Counted from the first letter of the stretch, positions 17,825 through 28,562 are shown. The stretch is 64,000 nt of DNA from Superficieibacter sp. 1612_C1 (GCF_015234305.1 NZ_JADGMI010000004.1:310001-374000); one strand, 5' to 3'. The notes: generated by a model from the sequence alone, not told the origin. Made by a program: numbers and translations.

Positions 17825-20494
17825 TTACTCCAACAGTTTAATAAGAACTGTTTTAATTTTTGCAGTTCCATTTTTAGCGATTTGATATACAACCATTCCA
17901 TTATTTCCCGCTGGAACCAATACCCGATCAATATGTGCTGTATCTGGTCTTGTGCCTGAAGGAAATCCATTCAATTCGATATCTTTACCTAAGGCTTTTA
18001 AAGCATCAGAAGCAGTTTTCCTGTCCGGATAGACGCCTCGTTCAACCGCTCGATCTATTGCATGGGGTAAATTTGAATTAGAGACTTTTTTAGGCCTATC
18101 TATACCACCACACGTTAACCCAAGCGGATCGATCCAGCTTAACGGATTTGTCGCATACTGGTAAAGGTTTAATCCCCCCGCCAGCCCGATCGGGTCAGGC
18201 TGCGAGAACCGGCCACTTTCCGGCAAAAAATACCTTAACGTATTGTAGTGAAGCCCCGTTTCCCTGTCCAGATACTGCCCCGCAAAACGCAGGTTCTGCT
18301 CCGGGTACATCGAATAAATATCACTCCGGTCCTCATGCCTGACCCTGCCCCACAGCCACATCCGCGCACGCCAGACTGTCTGCCCTTCGCTGTCCGTCAT
18401 GCACTGTGGACAGCCGTTCGGCAGCGTGTGGTAGTAAAGTACCCGCTGTTGCGGCGCCTTTCCTCCGCTGTAGCTGTCCACCCGCGCCAGCGGCTGCCAG
18501 CTCTCTTCCTCATACAGGTACAGCGTGTGGGCAGACGGCGTTTTCTCATTATACTCGCCACACAGCCGCATCCCGCTCCACTCATACACCGTTTTCTGCG
18601 GCTCCGGTTTGCCAGCCCGCCAGGCTGTCTTCTCCGTCCGTCTGCCCAGCGCATCGTAACTGAACGCCACTTCACGCCAGTCGTGGTCGTTCAGTATCTC
18701 CACCTTCACCAGCCGGTGCGCATCGTCATAATGCATCCACTGCTTCACCCCGGTGCGCGTGTTCTCCCGCCTGTCCAGCCGACCGAATCCGTCCCAGGTG
18801 TAACGGTATTCCCCGCTGTACGTCACCTGGTTACCCGGCGCTTCCGGCAGCCGCGACGGGTATCCGCCGCTGCGCAGCACGTTCATCGCACCGTCATGGC
18901 TGAACGTCTCGCTGTAACCGTCCTGCTCGTGGCGCACCACCTGCCCGCGCGCATCGTAGCTGAACTCATCTTCCTGCGGCGCGCCCTCCCGCAGCGGCGG
19001 CATGGCCTTCGCATACTGGCAGCTCAGGCGGTACAGCTCATCCCGGCTGTCCCAATGATAACGGCTGTCCAGCACCGGCGTCATCAGCTCCGGCGCTTTC
19101 AGCCCGCTGCTCTGCCGCGTCAGCTGTCCGCAGATATTGTACGCCCGGTACTGGTTCAGCCTGCCCTGCGTGCGGCGGATTTCACGGTGCAGCTCGTCGC
19201 GCTCATATTCGGCAACCACTTCCCGGCCCCCCACACTCTCCAGATGGGTCTGGAGCAGGTGCCCGCTGCCGTAGTACAGGTGACGCAGAGTCCGCCCGCC
19301 CGGAAAGTGCTCTGCCGTCCGGTTCCCCAGCGCGTCGTGGTCATGGCGGTAACAGCCGCTGTGGTTATGCTCGGCGGTCAGCCGCCCCAGTTTGTCATAT
19401 TCGAAACACAGTTCCGTGATGCCGTCTGCGGTGATATCCCGGAGGGTGGTTTTCAGTAACCCGTACTCATATTCCGTTCGCCGTGATGCGGTGATGCTGG
19501 CGGTCTGCCGCCCCAGCGCATCATATTCAAAGCGGGTGACCAGCGGCGCGCCGCCGCCGGCCGGCGTTTCGGTCTGCGTCAGCAGACGGCCCAGCGCATC
19601 GCGCTGATACGTTTTTTCCACGCCGGTCAGCCCGGTTTCCTTTGTCAGATGGTCGCGCGCGTCATACTCAAACCGGTACGCTTCGCCTTTTTCATTGTGC
19701 AGGCGGGTCAGACGCCCCAGCGCATCGTAACCGAAACGCAGCGTGTAATCCTGGTGCTCTCCCGCATGCTCAAAGCGGCCCGCCCAGCCGGGGCGTTTAA
19801 AGGTGTAGTCCTTGCCGGTGACGGATGAGGGGCGTATCTGCGCGCTGTGCCGGAACTGGCTGATACAGAGTGTGCTGACTTCAGTACGGGTGTTCGGGTT
19901 CCACGGGATGTCAAAGGCCTCCGGCAGGAAACGGACCGTGTCACACAGCACCAGGCTCTGGTCGTCGCTCTGCTGCGCGTGCTCCTCGTAGAAGAATATC
20001 CCCTCCTCCGCCGCCATCCGCGCCAGAAAGTCGTAATCCGTTTCCCCGTACTGCACGCAGAACTCCCGCGGCGGATGCGGTTCACTGAACAGCGGACTCC
20101 ACTCCGTCACCCCGTTCTCCTGCAGCATCGTCCCCAGAATGCTTTTTATGTCCTCGTTCTGGAATATCCGCGAGTTCTGTCTCAGCGCCGCCCGCCACAG
20201 CGGCGGGCGCACCCTCATGCTGTACAGCATCCGGTTGCCGTCGTATTCTCCCTGTTCAAACCAGGTCACCACGCCCTTCACCCGGCGCTGTATCTCCGTG
20301 CCCTGCCAGATTTTCAGGTGCGCCGTCTTTTCCAGCAACTGCGCAAACTCTATGTTGTGCAGTTGCTGGCTGACCAGCGAGATATCGAGGGTGAACAGCG
20401 AGGAAAGGGACTGGTCCAGATGAAAGGACACCACCGCCAGTGCATCCTGCGGCAGCCCGTCCACCTCCAGTGTGAAACGTAATCCTGTTGACAT
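17825..20494 (-). CDS. VgrG-Rhs chimera with toxin-like tip
   Basis: 889 residues in three parts. Residues 1-~250 are the N-terminal (gp27-like) part of a type VI secretion VgrG: MSTGLRFTLEVDGLPQ, then YGETDYDFLARMAAEEGIFF, then FKRPGWAGRFEHAGEHQDY. At about residue 251 (near nt 19744) it switches in frame to Rhs core, with repeated YDALGRLT-type motifs up to the terminal block GRFSQPDPIGLAGG, NLYQYATNP, DPLGL near residue 794. The last ~94 residues are a variable tip with HAIDRAVERGV near its start, resembling the DUF4258 pattern. Missing are the VgrG gp5 stalk and the Rhs N-terminal PAAR/membrane part. Start: AAAGGA precedes the ATG. No other type VI genes are nearby. It looks like a deletion fusion of a vgrG-rhs pair; whether it is still exported is unknown. 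Confidence 0.85.
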   Translation of the reverse strand: MSTGLRFTLEVDGLPQDALAVVSFHLDQSLSSLFTLDISLVSQQLHNIEFAQLLEKTAHLKIWQGTEIQRRVKGVVTWFEQGEYDGNRMLYSMRVRPPLWRAALRQNSRIFQNEDIKSILGTMLQENGVTEWSPLFSEPHPPREFCVQYGETDYDFLARMAAEEGIFFYEEHAQQSDDQSLVLCDTVRFLPEAFDIPWNPNTRTEVSTLCISQFRHSAQIRPSSVTGKDYTFKRPGWAGRFEHAGEHQDYTLRFGYDALGRLTRLHNEKGEAYRFEYDARDHLTKETGLTGVEKTYQRDALGRLLTQTETPAGGGAPLVTRFEYDALGRQTASITASRRTEYEYGLLKTTLRDITADGITELCFEYDKLGRLTAEHNHSGCYRHDHDALGNRTAEHFPGGRTLRHLYYGSGHLLQTHLESVGGREVVAEYERDELHREIRRTQGRLNQYRAYNICGQLTRQSSGLKAPELMTPVLDSRYHWDSRDELYRLSCQYAKAMPPLREGAPQEDEFSYDARGQVVRHEQDGYSETFSHDGAMNVLRSGGYPSRLPEAPGNQVTYSGEYRYTWDGFGRLDRRENTRTGVKQWMHYDDAHRLVKVEILNDHDWREVAFSYDALGRRTEKTAWRAGKPEPQKTVYEWSGMRLCGEYNEKTPSAHTLYLYEEESWQPLARVDSYSGGKAPQQRVLYYHTLPNGCPQCMTDSEGQTVWRARMWLWGRVRHEDRSDIYSMYPEQNLRFAGQYLDRETGLHYNTLRYFLPESGRFSQPDPIGLAGGLNLYQYATNPLSWIDPLGLTCGGIDRPKKVSNSNLPHAIDRAVERGVYPDRKTASDALKALGKDIELNGFPSGTRPDTAHIDRVLVPAGNNGMVVYQIAKNGTAKIKTVLIKLLE

Positions 20495-20623
20495 AAAAAA
20501 TCCTTTCTTTTGAAGAGGGATTAATCTATACCGTCAGGCTAAGAAAAAAAGCGGGAGTTAATTGTTAAGCGAAACTTTAGGAAAAAATTTAGGAGAAAGG
20601 AGGAATTAACCTCCTGCTTAACA

Positions 20624-20658
20624 ACAAAAAACCCGGAAAGGCGAACCGTTCCGGGTTT
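20624..20658 (-). terminator. bax terminator
   Basis: Ten-base perfect stem (20629-20638 with 20649-20658), followed on the minus strand by a T-rich run, 16 bases after the bax stop. Confidence 0.85.
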
Positions 20659-20674
20659 AAAGAAGACGTAACGA

Positions 20675-21496
20675 TTACATATGCGCCGCAATCAACCGCT
20701 GGTTATCCTGATACATGGAAAACAGGAAGTTGTTATAGCTTGAGCCTTTGGTGGAGTAACCTTCCAGCTTATGAATCATTGCCGTCGCCGTCACTTCCTG
20801 ATCCGCTTTACGCAGTTGCGCACGCGACTTACGGAAAGACGTGTAGGCCGGGTGAGTATTCAGATTAACGACATAGGCGTTAACCGACTCTTTCACCGAA
20901 CCAAACTGCGAGTAGCCTTTTACTTTACCCGGCGCGTTGGTACAACGACCCTTCGCACATTTCATGCCAAAGAGATTGTTATTATTACGTGCCAGCTTTG
21001 AGGTACCCCAGCCGCTTTCTGCGGCAGCCATAGTCGCAACCATGCTGCCCGGAATAATATCAACGCGCTCAAGCAGTTTGTTCCACGGAACACGACGCGT
21101 ATTGCCAGACCAGCTAATCTTATAGCGCTTCGTAATATCCTTCAGGCGTGAACGCTCCGCAGGCGACCATTGGCTGCTATATTGCTTTGAGATCAGCCAG
21201 TTACGTTCTGCCGTAATCGCTGCATTTTGACTGGTAATATAAGGCATGACCGTCCGGAGAAACGCTTTTTTTCTTGGTGTTCCGGAAGGGTATTTTCGCA
21301 AGTCAGGGAGTGAACTACTTAAATCACTATTGCGAGAATACTCTTGTTTACTGCTAACCTTTTTATTACTTGTCGCTGTTATTCGGGCTATATCACTCGC
21401 TGTTGTGTGCGTTTTTGCAAACGTCCCACCCGAAAAAGCATAGGTGAGTAACATGAGTATCATGGCCCCATATCGTCGAAGGGGAGTCGATATCAT
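20675..21496 (-). CDS. bax: Bax, glucosaminidase-fold protein
   Basis: 273 residues with a signal-like N-terminus (MLLTYAFSGGTFA) and a C-terminal glucosaminidase/FlgJ-type domain. The catalytic-Glu context MAAAESGWGTSKLARNNNNLFGMK is near residues 160-183, followed by YSQFGSVKESVNAYVVNLNTHPAY. It is predicted to act on peptidoglycan in the periplasm, although the cellular role of E. coli Bax is not established. The ATG follows AGGAG. It is divergent from malS, as in E. coli. Confidence 0.94.
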   Translation of the reverse strand: MISTPLRRYGAMILMLLTYAFSGGTFAKTHTTASDIARITATSNKKVSSKQEYSRNSDLSSSLPDLRKYPSGTPRKKAFLRTVMPYITSQNAAITAERNWLISKQYSSQWSPAERSRLKDITKRYKISWSGNTRRVPWNKLLERVDIIPGSMVATMAAAESGWGTSKLARNNNNLFGMKCAKGRCTNAPGKVKGYSQFGSVKESVNAYVVNLNTHPAYTSFRKSRAQLRKADQEVTATAMIHKLEGYSTKGSSYNNFLFSMYQDNQRLIAAHM

Positions 21497-21812
21497 TAAG
21501 TCTCCTGGTCGGATTTAAGCATCCAAACGCCTTAGTTATGTTAGGGAAATAAGCACTGAGCCCCGAACCTTACCAAAAATATCCTTCATGAGCACGTAAA
21601 GGAATAGAGAAAATCCGAAATAATGTCACGTGTAAAGTGTAAACATTGCTCATTTACGCGCCATAAGTGCTACGGACCTCTCACTTTTTGCCGTTTTTTT
21701 GCGCGCCGTCACTCACCCTGTACCATCCTCCCCGTCAGGTTGCTTTTAAGGAGGAGCACGCGATAAGGATTTGTGTGCAAAATGCGCTAAATCACCGTGA
21801 CAGGACATCGCC
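21497..21812. promoter_or_regulatory. bax/malS intergenic region with MalT-box-like sites
   Basis: 316 bases without a gene. Two MalT-like cores (GGAGGA) lie upstream of malS: one on the minus strand within 21724-21733 (full element GGGGAGGATG) and one on the plus strand at 21750-21755. MalT controls malS in E. coli, and MalT boxes follow GGGGA(T/G)GAGG. The malS start is expected just downstream. Nothing specific to bax was found. Confidence 0.5.
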
Positions 21813-23846
21813 ATGAAATTCGCCGCACTTTTACCGCTGCTGCTTCCCGGCATGGCAATCGCTGCCTGGAATGCGCCCGGCTTTCCGGCGTTCACGCCGG
21901 AAGGTACTGGAAAATTCATTAGTCAGGCTGCACTCACGAAGGGTACGCGCCCTTTAACCTTAAATTTTGACCAGCAGTGCTGGCAGCCAGCGGACGCCAT
22001 TAAGCTCAACCAGATGCTGTCGCTTAAGCCCTGTAGCGGCGATGCGCCCCAGTGGCGTCTGTTCCGCGATGGTGATTATCAACTGGAAGTCGATACCCGC
22101 TCCGGCACGCCGACCCTGACGATCCGCGTGCAAAGCCCCGCGCAGGAAACCCGCGCAGCCGTTATCCGTCAGTGTCCGAGGTGGGATGGTAAACCTTTGA
22201 CGCTGGATGTCAGCCAGACTTTTCCGGAAGGCAGCGTCGTGCGCGATTTTTATAGTCAGCAAACCGCGACCGTCCAGCAGGGCAAAATTACCCTCTTACC
22301 CGCCGCCGGAAGCCAGGGTCTTTTACTGCTGGAGCGCGCGGAAACCGATGCTCCCGCCGCATTCGACTGGCACAACGCCACCGTCTATTTCGTGCTGACC
22401 GATCGTTTTGTCAATGGCGATCCCGCTAACGATAACAGCTACGGTCGACATAAAGACGGAATGGAAGAGATTGGCACCTTCCACGGCGGCGATTTAAAAG
22501 GGCTGACCAGCAAGCTGGACTACTTACAACAACTCGGCGTCAATGCGCTATGGATAAGCTCGCCGCTTGAGCAAATCCACGGCTGGGTAGGCGGCGGAAC
22601 GAAAGGCGATTTTCCACACTATGCCTATCACGGTTATTACACCCAGGACTGGACCCGGCTGGACGCCAATATGGGCGATGAGGCGGATCTGCATAAACTG
22701 GTTGATGAGGCGCATAAACGCGGCATCCGTATTCTTTTTGACGTAGTGATGAACCATACCGGCTACGCCACCCTTGCAGATATGCAGGAGTACCAGTTCG
22801 GCGCGCTGTATCTTAAAGGTGACGAGCTGAAAAAAACGCTGGGCGATCGCTGGACCGACTGGAAACCCGCCGCCGGACAGAGCTGGCACAGCTTTAACGA
22901 TTACATTAACTTCAGCGATAAAGCGAGCTGGGACAGGTGGTGGGGCAAGAACTGGATCCGCACTGACATCGGCGATTATGACAATCCCGGTTTTGACGAT
23001 CTGACCATGTCGCTGGCCTTTCTGCCTGATTTAAAAACCGAATCCACCACGCCATCCGGTTTGCCGGTGTTTTATCAGCACAAGCCCGACACGCGCGCCA
23101 AAGCCATCGCGGGTTACACACCGCGTGATTATCTCACCCGCTGGTTAAGTCAATGGGTACGCGATTTCGGTATTGACGGCTTCCGGGTCGATACCGCAAA
23201 ACACGTTGAGATGGAGGGCTGGCAGCAGCTTAAAACCCAGGCCAGCGAGGCGCTTGCGGCGTGGAAAGCGGCGAACCCCACTAAAGCGCTGGACGACGCG
23301 CCGTTCTGGATGACCGGCGAATCCTGGGGCCACGGCGTGATGCAGAGCGGCTACTACCGCCACGGTTTTGATGCGATGATCAACTTCGATTATCAGGAGC
23401 AGGCCGCGGGCGCAGTTGACTGCCTGGCGAATATCGACCCTGTCTGGCAGCACATGGCGGATAAGCTCCAGACCTTTAACGTATTGAGTTACCTTTCTTC
23501 CCACGATACCCGCCTGTTCCGCGAAGGCGGCAGCAAAGCAGCAGAACTGCTTTTACTGGCCCCCGGCGCGGTACAGATTTTTTATGGCGATGAGTCGGCG
23601 CGGCCTTTTGGTCCCACCGGATCGGACCCGCTTCAGGGCACGCGTTCGCAGATGAACTGGCAGGATATCGCCGGGAAAGCCTCAGAGGATGTCGCGCACT
23701 GGCAAAAACTTGGCCAGTTCCGCGCCCGTCATCCGGCGGTCGGCGAGGGTAAACAGACCACGCTGACGCTATCGCAGGGATACGGTTTTATTCGCAAAAA
23801 AGGCGACGATACCGTAATGGTCGTCTGGGCAGGAAAAGAGGAATAA
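21813..23846 (+). CDS. malS: Periplasmic alpha-amylase
   Basis: 677-residue GH13 enzyme that hydrolyses long maltodextrins in the periplasm. The Sec signal peptide is MKFAALLPLLLPGMAIAA. The four GH13 regions are visible: DVVMNHTG (about 310), DGFRVDTAKH (nucleophile Asp, about 460), MTGESWGHG (acid/base Glu, about 503) and SSHDTRLF (about 564). A Cys-containing N-terminal domain precedes the barrel, as in E. coli MalS, which has disulphides. It is monocistronic, expected under MalT. Confidence 0.97.
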   Translation: MKFAALLPLLLPGMAIAAWNAPGFPAFTPEGTGKFISQAALTKGTRPLTLNFDQQCWQPADAIKLNQMLSLKPCSGDAPQWRLFRDGDYQLEVDTRSGTPTLTIRVQSPAQETRAAVIRQCPRWDGKPLTLDVSQTFPEGSVVRDFYSQQTATVQQGKITLLPAAGSQGLLLLERAETDAPAAFDWHNATVYFVLTDRFVNGDPANDNSYGRHKDGMEEIGTFHGGDLKGLTSKLDYLQQLGVNALWISSPLEQIHGWVGGGTKGDFPHYAYHGYYTQDWTRLDANMGDEADLHKLVDEAHKRGIRILFDVVMNHTGYATLADMQEYQFGALYLKGDELKKTLGDRWTDWKPAAGQSWHSFNDYINFSDKASWDRWWGKNWIRTDIGDYDNPGFDDLTMSLAFLPDLKTESTTPSGLPVFYQHKPDTRAKAIAGYTPRDYLTRWLSQWVRDFGIDGFRVDTAKHVEMEGWQQLKTQASEALAAWKAANPTKALDDAPFWMTGESWGHGVMQSGYYRHGFDAMINFDYQEQAAGAVDCLANIDPVWQHMADKLQTFNVLSYLSSHDTRLFREGGSKAAELLLLAPGAVQIFYGDESARPFGPTGSDPLQGTRSQMNWQDIAGKASEDVAHWQKLGQFRARHPAVGEGKQTTLTLSQGYGFIRKKGDDTVMVVWAGKEE

Positions 23847-24014
23847 TATATCGACTGCGGGGGCGCGCGCCGCCCTCGCGCACCAGCATAAAAATCTGTG
23901 TTGGTAATAAATTGTAGTTAAATTCGTCATCCATTCCCCGTTTCCCCGATTTGCACCGCGTCACAGGGCGCGTTATCGTTACTCTCTTTCAAACAGGCCC
24001 GACAGATCTCCGCT

Positions 24015-25265
24015 ATGACATTTTCCCTTTTCGGCGACAAATTTACCCGCCATTCAGGCATTACCCGCCTGATGGAGGACCTTAACGACGGTTTACGCAC
24101 GCCAGGCGCAATCATGCTGGGCGGCGGCAATCCGGCGCAAATCCCGGCGATGACCGACTACTTTCATCAGCTACTTGCCGATATGCTGGCAAACGGCAAC
24201 GCCACGGACGCGCTATGCAATTACGACGGTCCGCAGGGGAAAAGCGAATTACTGGCGCTGCTGGCGGATATGCTACGTAAAGAGCTGGGCTGGGATATTG
24301 AACCGCAGAATATTGCACTAACAAACGGCAGTCAGAGTGCATTTTTCTACTTATTTAACCTTTTTGCCGGGCGACGCGCCGACGGTACCACGCGCAAGGT
24401 GCTTTTTCCGCTGGCACCGGAGTACATTGGCTATGCCGATGCGGGGCTGGAAGAGGATCTGTTCGTCTCCGCACGCCCTAATATTGAACTGCTGCCGGAA
24501 GGGCAGTTTAAGTATCACGTTGATTTTGAACATCTGCACGTAGGCGAAGATACGGGAATGATTTGCGTCTCGCGCCCGACCAACCCGACGGGCAACGTCA
24601 TCACCGATGAAGAGATCATGAAGCTGGATGTGCTGGCCAACCAGCACGGCATCCCGCTGGTGATCGACAACGCCTACGGCGTCCCCTTCCCCGGCATCAT
24701 TTTTAGCGAAGCGCGCCCGCTGTGGAACCCGAATATCGTGCTGTGTATGAGCCTGTCCAAACTGGGCCTGCCGGGAAGCCGCTGCGGAATTATCATCGCT
24801 AATGAAAAAATCATCTCCGCTATTACCAACATGAATGGCATCATCAGCCTGGCACCGGGCGGTATGGGTCCGGCGATGATGTGCGAGATGATTAAGCGTA
24901 ACGATTTATTGCGCCTGTCGGAAACGGTCATCAAACCGTTTTACTACCAGCGCGTGCAGGAGACGGTCGCCATTATTCGCCGTTATCTGCCGGAAGAACG
25001 CTGTTTGATCCACAAACCTGAAGGCGCGATTTTCCTCTGGCTGTGGTTTAAAGATTTGCCCATCTCAACCGAGCTGCTATACCAGCGTCTGAAAAAACGC
25101 GGCGTGCTGATGGTGCCCGGCGACTACTTCTTCCCCGGTCTGGACAAACCCTGGCCGCACACCCACCAGTGCATGCGGATGAACTACGTGCCGGACCCGG
25201 AGAAAATCGAGGCGGGGGTAAAAATCCTCGCCGAAGAGATCGAACGCGCCTGGCTGGAAGGATAA
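24015..25265 (+). CDS. avtA: Valine-pyruvate aminotransferase
   Basis: 416-residue PLP-dependent class I/II aminotransferase (transaminase C), which makes alanine from pyruvate with valine as donor. The PLP lysine lies in MSLSKLGLPGSRCG (about residue 250); the conserved RPTNPTGN and VIDNAYGVPFPG blocks precede it. Its length is one less than in E. coli. The 3' end overlaps the converging ysaA by 82 bases. Confidence 0.97.
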   Translation: MTFSLFGDKFTRHSGITRLMEDLNDGLRTPGAIMLGGGNPAQIPAMTDYFHQLLADMLANGNATDALCNYDGPQGKSELLALLADMLRKELGWDIEPQNIALTNGSQSAFFYLFNLFAGRRADGTTRKVLFPLAPEYIGYADAGLEEDLFVSARPNIELLPEGQFKYHVDFEHLHVGEDTGMICVSRPTNPTGNVITDEEIMKLDVLANQHGIPLVIDNAYGVPFPGIIFSEARPLWNPNIVLCMSLSKLGLPGSRCGIIIANEKIISAITNMNGIISLAPGGMGPAMMCEMIKRNDLLRLSETVIKPFYYQRVQETVAIIRRYLPEERCLIHKPEGAIFLWLWFKDLPISTELLYQRLKKRGVLMVPGDYFFPGLDKPWPHTHQCMRMNYVPDPEKIEAGVKILAEEIERAWLEG

Positions 25266-25738
25266 ACGCCGCGCGGCGTATGTAGCCGCGCGCGTTGTAA
25301 TTGATCCGGATCGAGACATTCAAGCGCATGGGTCGGGCAGGCTTCAACGCAGGCCGGGCCGCCGTCGCGATGCAGGCAGAGATCGCACTTCAGCGCCTGT
25401 ACCTGCTGCGGCGTCGTTACCACCTGCATCGCGCCAAACGGACAGGCGACCATGCAACTTTTGCAACCGATACAACGGCTTTGCTCAACCAGAATCGCAC
25501 CGTTGCGGCGGCTAATCGCGCCGTTGGGACACACCCTGGCGCAGGGTGCGCCTTCGCAATGATGGCAGGTAACGGCGGTAGAAAAGGTATCCGCTTTAAT
25601 CATCCGAATACGTGGAATAAAGGCGGCGGCGGTTAACGCGGCGCAATCCTGCTGCGCCTGATGCGACACCGCGCAGGCGACTTCGCAGGTGCGACAGCCG
25701 ATGCATTTTGTGGAATCGGCGCGAATAAATCGATTCAT
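25184..25738 (-). CDS. ysaA: YsaA, ferredoxin-like electron-transfer protein with extended tail
   Basis: 184-residue iron-sulphur protein with four Cys clusters fitting four [4Fe-4S] centres: CIGCRTCEVAC (about 14-24), CHHCEGAPCARVC (about 59-71), CIGCKSCMVACPFG (about 88-101), and CDLCLHRDGGPACVEACPTHALEC. It resembles HydN-type subunits and E. coli YsaA. The partner oxidoreductase is unknown. The last ~27 codons are antisense to avtA and low in complexity (SSQARSISSARIF), longer than the 157-residue E. coli protein, so the tail probably arose by stop loss. Confidence 0.88.
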   Translation of the reverse strand: MNRFIRADSTKCIGCRTCEVACAVSHQAQQDCAALTAAAFIPRIRMIKADTFSTAVTCHHCEGAPCARVCPNGAISRRNGAILVEQSRCIGCKSCMVACPFGAMQVVTTPQQVQALKCDLCLHRDGGPACVEACPTHALECLDPDQLQRARLHTPRGVYPSSQARSISSARIFTPASIFSGSGT

Positions 25739-25895
25739 GCCTTTCTCCGGCAGAGGAAAAAAAGCAGAGTGCCAGAGAAGATGGCGTCAGTGCTTTGATC
25801 CGACGCGGGAAAGGAGAAAGATTTGTCAGATGCCAGAAACGATCTGGCGTTCAGACTAACAGATAACACGATGTTGCTAGCTGTTTGACCTTTCT

Positions 25896-25991
25896 GCCGG
25901 GTGGCGCTTCGCTTACCCGGCCTACAAAATCAGCGATATCAAAGGATTATGTATCATTTGTAGGCCCGTGCAAGCGAAGCGCCGCCGGGCA
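25896..25991. repeat. REP pair (BIME)
   Basis: Two opposed REP elements (25896-25925 and 25960-25991) of the GCCGGGTGGCGC...ACCCGGCCTAC type, facing each other across about 34 bases. They fill most of the 310-base stretch between ysaA and yiaJ; the remainder shows nothing recognisable. Confidence 0.88.
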
Positions 25992-26048
25992 TTCAATGGG
26001 AAACTCCTTTTTCAGCAATGTGCTGCCAGAAAGACGCTGACATGTGTT

Positions 26049-26864
26049 TTATTCCCGCACGCTGAAACCCAGCTCGTTAGAGATAGCCTGCGCGGTCTCC
26101 CGCAACGGCTTAAGCAAATTTTTCTCACCGATCTGCTTGAGGCGCGAAGTAGAAAGCGAAATCGAAATCGCATAGGGCACGCGGTGGTGAATATCAAACA
26201 CCGGTACGGCAATACATGACACGCCCAGCTCGTTCTCTTCCCTGTCCATCGCCATCCTGCTCTCGCGAATTTGCGCCAGCTCATCGTACATCGCTGGCAG
26301 GCCGGTAATCGTATTGCGGGTTAACGGCTGAATACTGTCCTGATGGCTCTGCCAGTAGGTCTCCACATAATCCGGATGCCCGAACGCCATATAAATCTTC
26401 CCCATCGCCGAACAGTAGAGCGGCATATGCTGCCCGATATAGGCGCGGGTGCGCAGCATGCCGGTCGTCGGCTCCAGCTTGTAGATCAGGATCGCATGAT
26501 CGTCTTCGCGGCTGGAAAAATTAATGGTCTCCCCGGTCGCCAGGTTCAGCGCCTCCAGATGCGGCGCGGCAACGTGGATAATATTCAGCGACGAAAGCGC
26601 CTTCTGTCCCACCGCAATAAATTTCGTCGTCAGCCGGTAGCTGCCTGCCGCAGGCGCGGGCGTCACGTAGCCGCAGGACTGTAAACCCTGCAACAGACGA
26701 TGAACGGTACTTTTATTTAGCCCGGCCAGTTCGGACAGATGCGCCAGAGGACAGCCGTTCGGATAGTTGCTGAGGATCTCAATCAGCATTAAGCCACGAA
26801 ACAGGCTCTGGCTGCCGGCGGGCCTCTCTTTATCCTGCATCACATCGCTCTCTTTCGTACTCAT
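26049..26864 (-). CDS. yiaJ: YiaJ, IclR-family repressor of the yia operon
   Basis: 271-residue regulator with an N-terminal winged helix (SQSLFRGLMLIEILSNYPNGCPLAHLSELAGLNKSTVHRLLQGL, residues ~18-61) and a C-terminal IclR effector domain (ETINFSSREDDHAILIYKLEPT; YCSAMGKIYMAF; SCIAVPVFD). It is read divergently from yiaK and in E. coli represses the yiaK-S operon. The effector pocket is intact. High similarity to E. coli YiaJ supports conserved control of the downstream operon. Confidence 0.95.
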   Translation of the reverse strand: MSTKESDVMQDKERPAGSQSLFRGLMLIEILSNYPNGCPLAHLSELAGLNKSTVHRLLQGLQSCGYVTPAPAAGSYRLTTKFIAVGQKALSSLNIIHVAAPHLEALNLATGETINFSSREDDHAILIYKLEPTTGMLRTRAYIGQHMPLYCSAMGKIYMAFGHPDYVETYWQSHQDSIQPLTRNTITGLPAMYDELAQIRESRMAMDREENELGVSCIAVPVFDIHHRVPYAISISLSTSRLKQIGEKNLLKPLRETAQAISNELGFSVRE

Positions 26865-27088
26865 TGCTCGCTCCTTTTTGTCGCGTCCTGATGGTAGCGC
26901 AAAGTGTGGTTCAGTTCACGATCTGGACTGAAAAATTACAAGCTATTGATTTCTAATATTTTAAAAAACAGCGCTTCCCATTGATCTGTTAAATATTGGT
27001 CGTTATATTTGAAATCAGATTTCGCATAGTGAAATTAAGAGCTAAAAAATCACTCACAGCGTTAAGCAAAGACGGGAGAACAAGAGGG
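26865..27088. promoter_or_regulatory. yiaJ/yiaK divergent promoter region with palindrome
   Basis: 224 bases between regulator and operon. A perfect inverted repeat GAAAT-CAG-ATTTC lies at 27011-27023, about 65 bases before yiaK. It suits an IclR-type dimer and is the best candidate YiaJ operator. The region is AT-rich with several possible -10 sequences. Confidence 0.5.

Positions 27089-28562
<1,474 letters not shown>

Noticed and set aside
18248..19459. 403-codon plus-strand frame opposite the Rhs core
   Set aside because: Its Pro/Arg/His-rich product mirrors the YD-repeat coding strand; no start signal and no family resemblance.
15880..20494. Idea that the Rhs region is a complete type VI secretion island
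   Set aside because: No sheath, tube, baseplate or ATPase genes are present, only a partial VgrG joined to Rhs core, so export would depend on genes elsewhere.
15880..20600. Possible insertion sequence or integrase bordering the Rhs locus
   Set aside because: No transposase or integrase frame, no terminal inverted repeats and no tRNA gene were found at either boundary.
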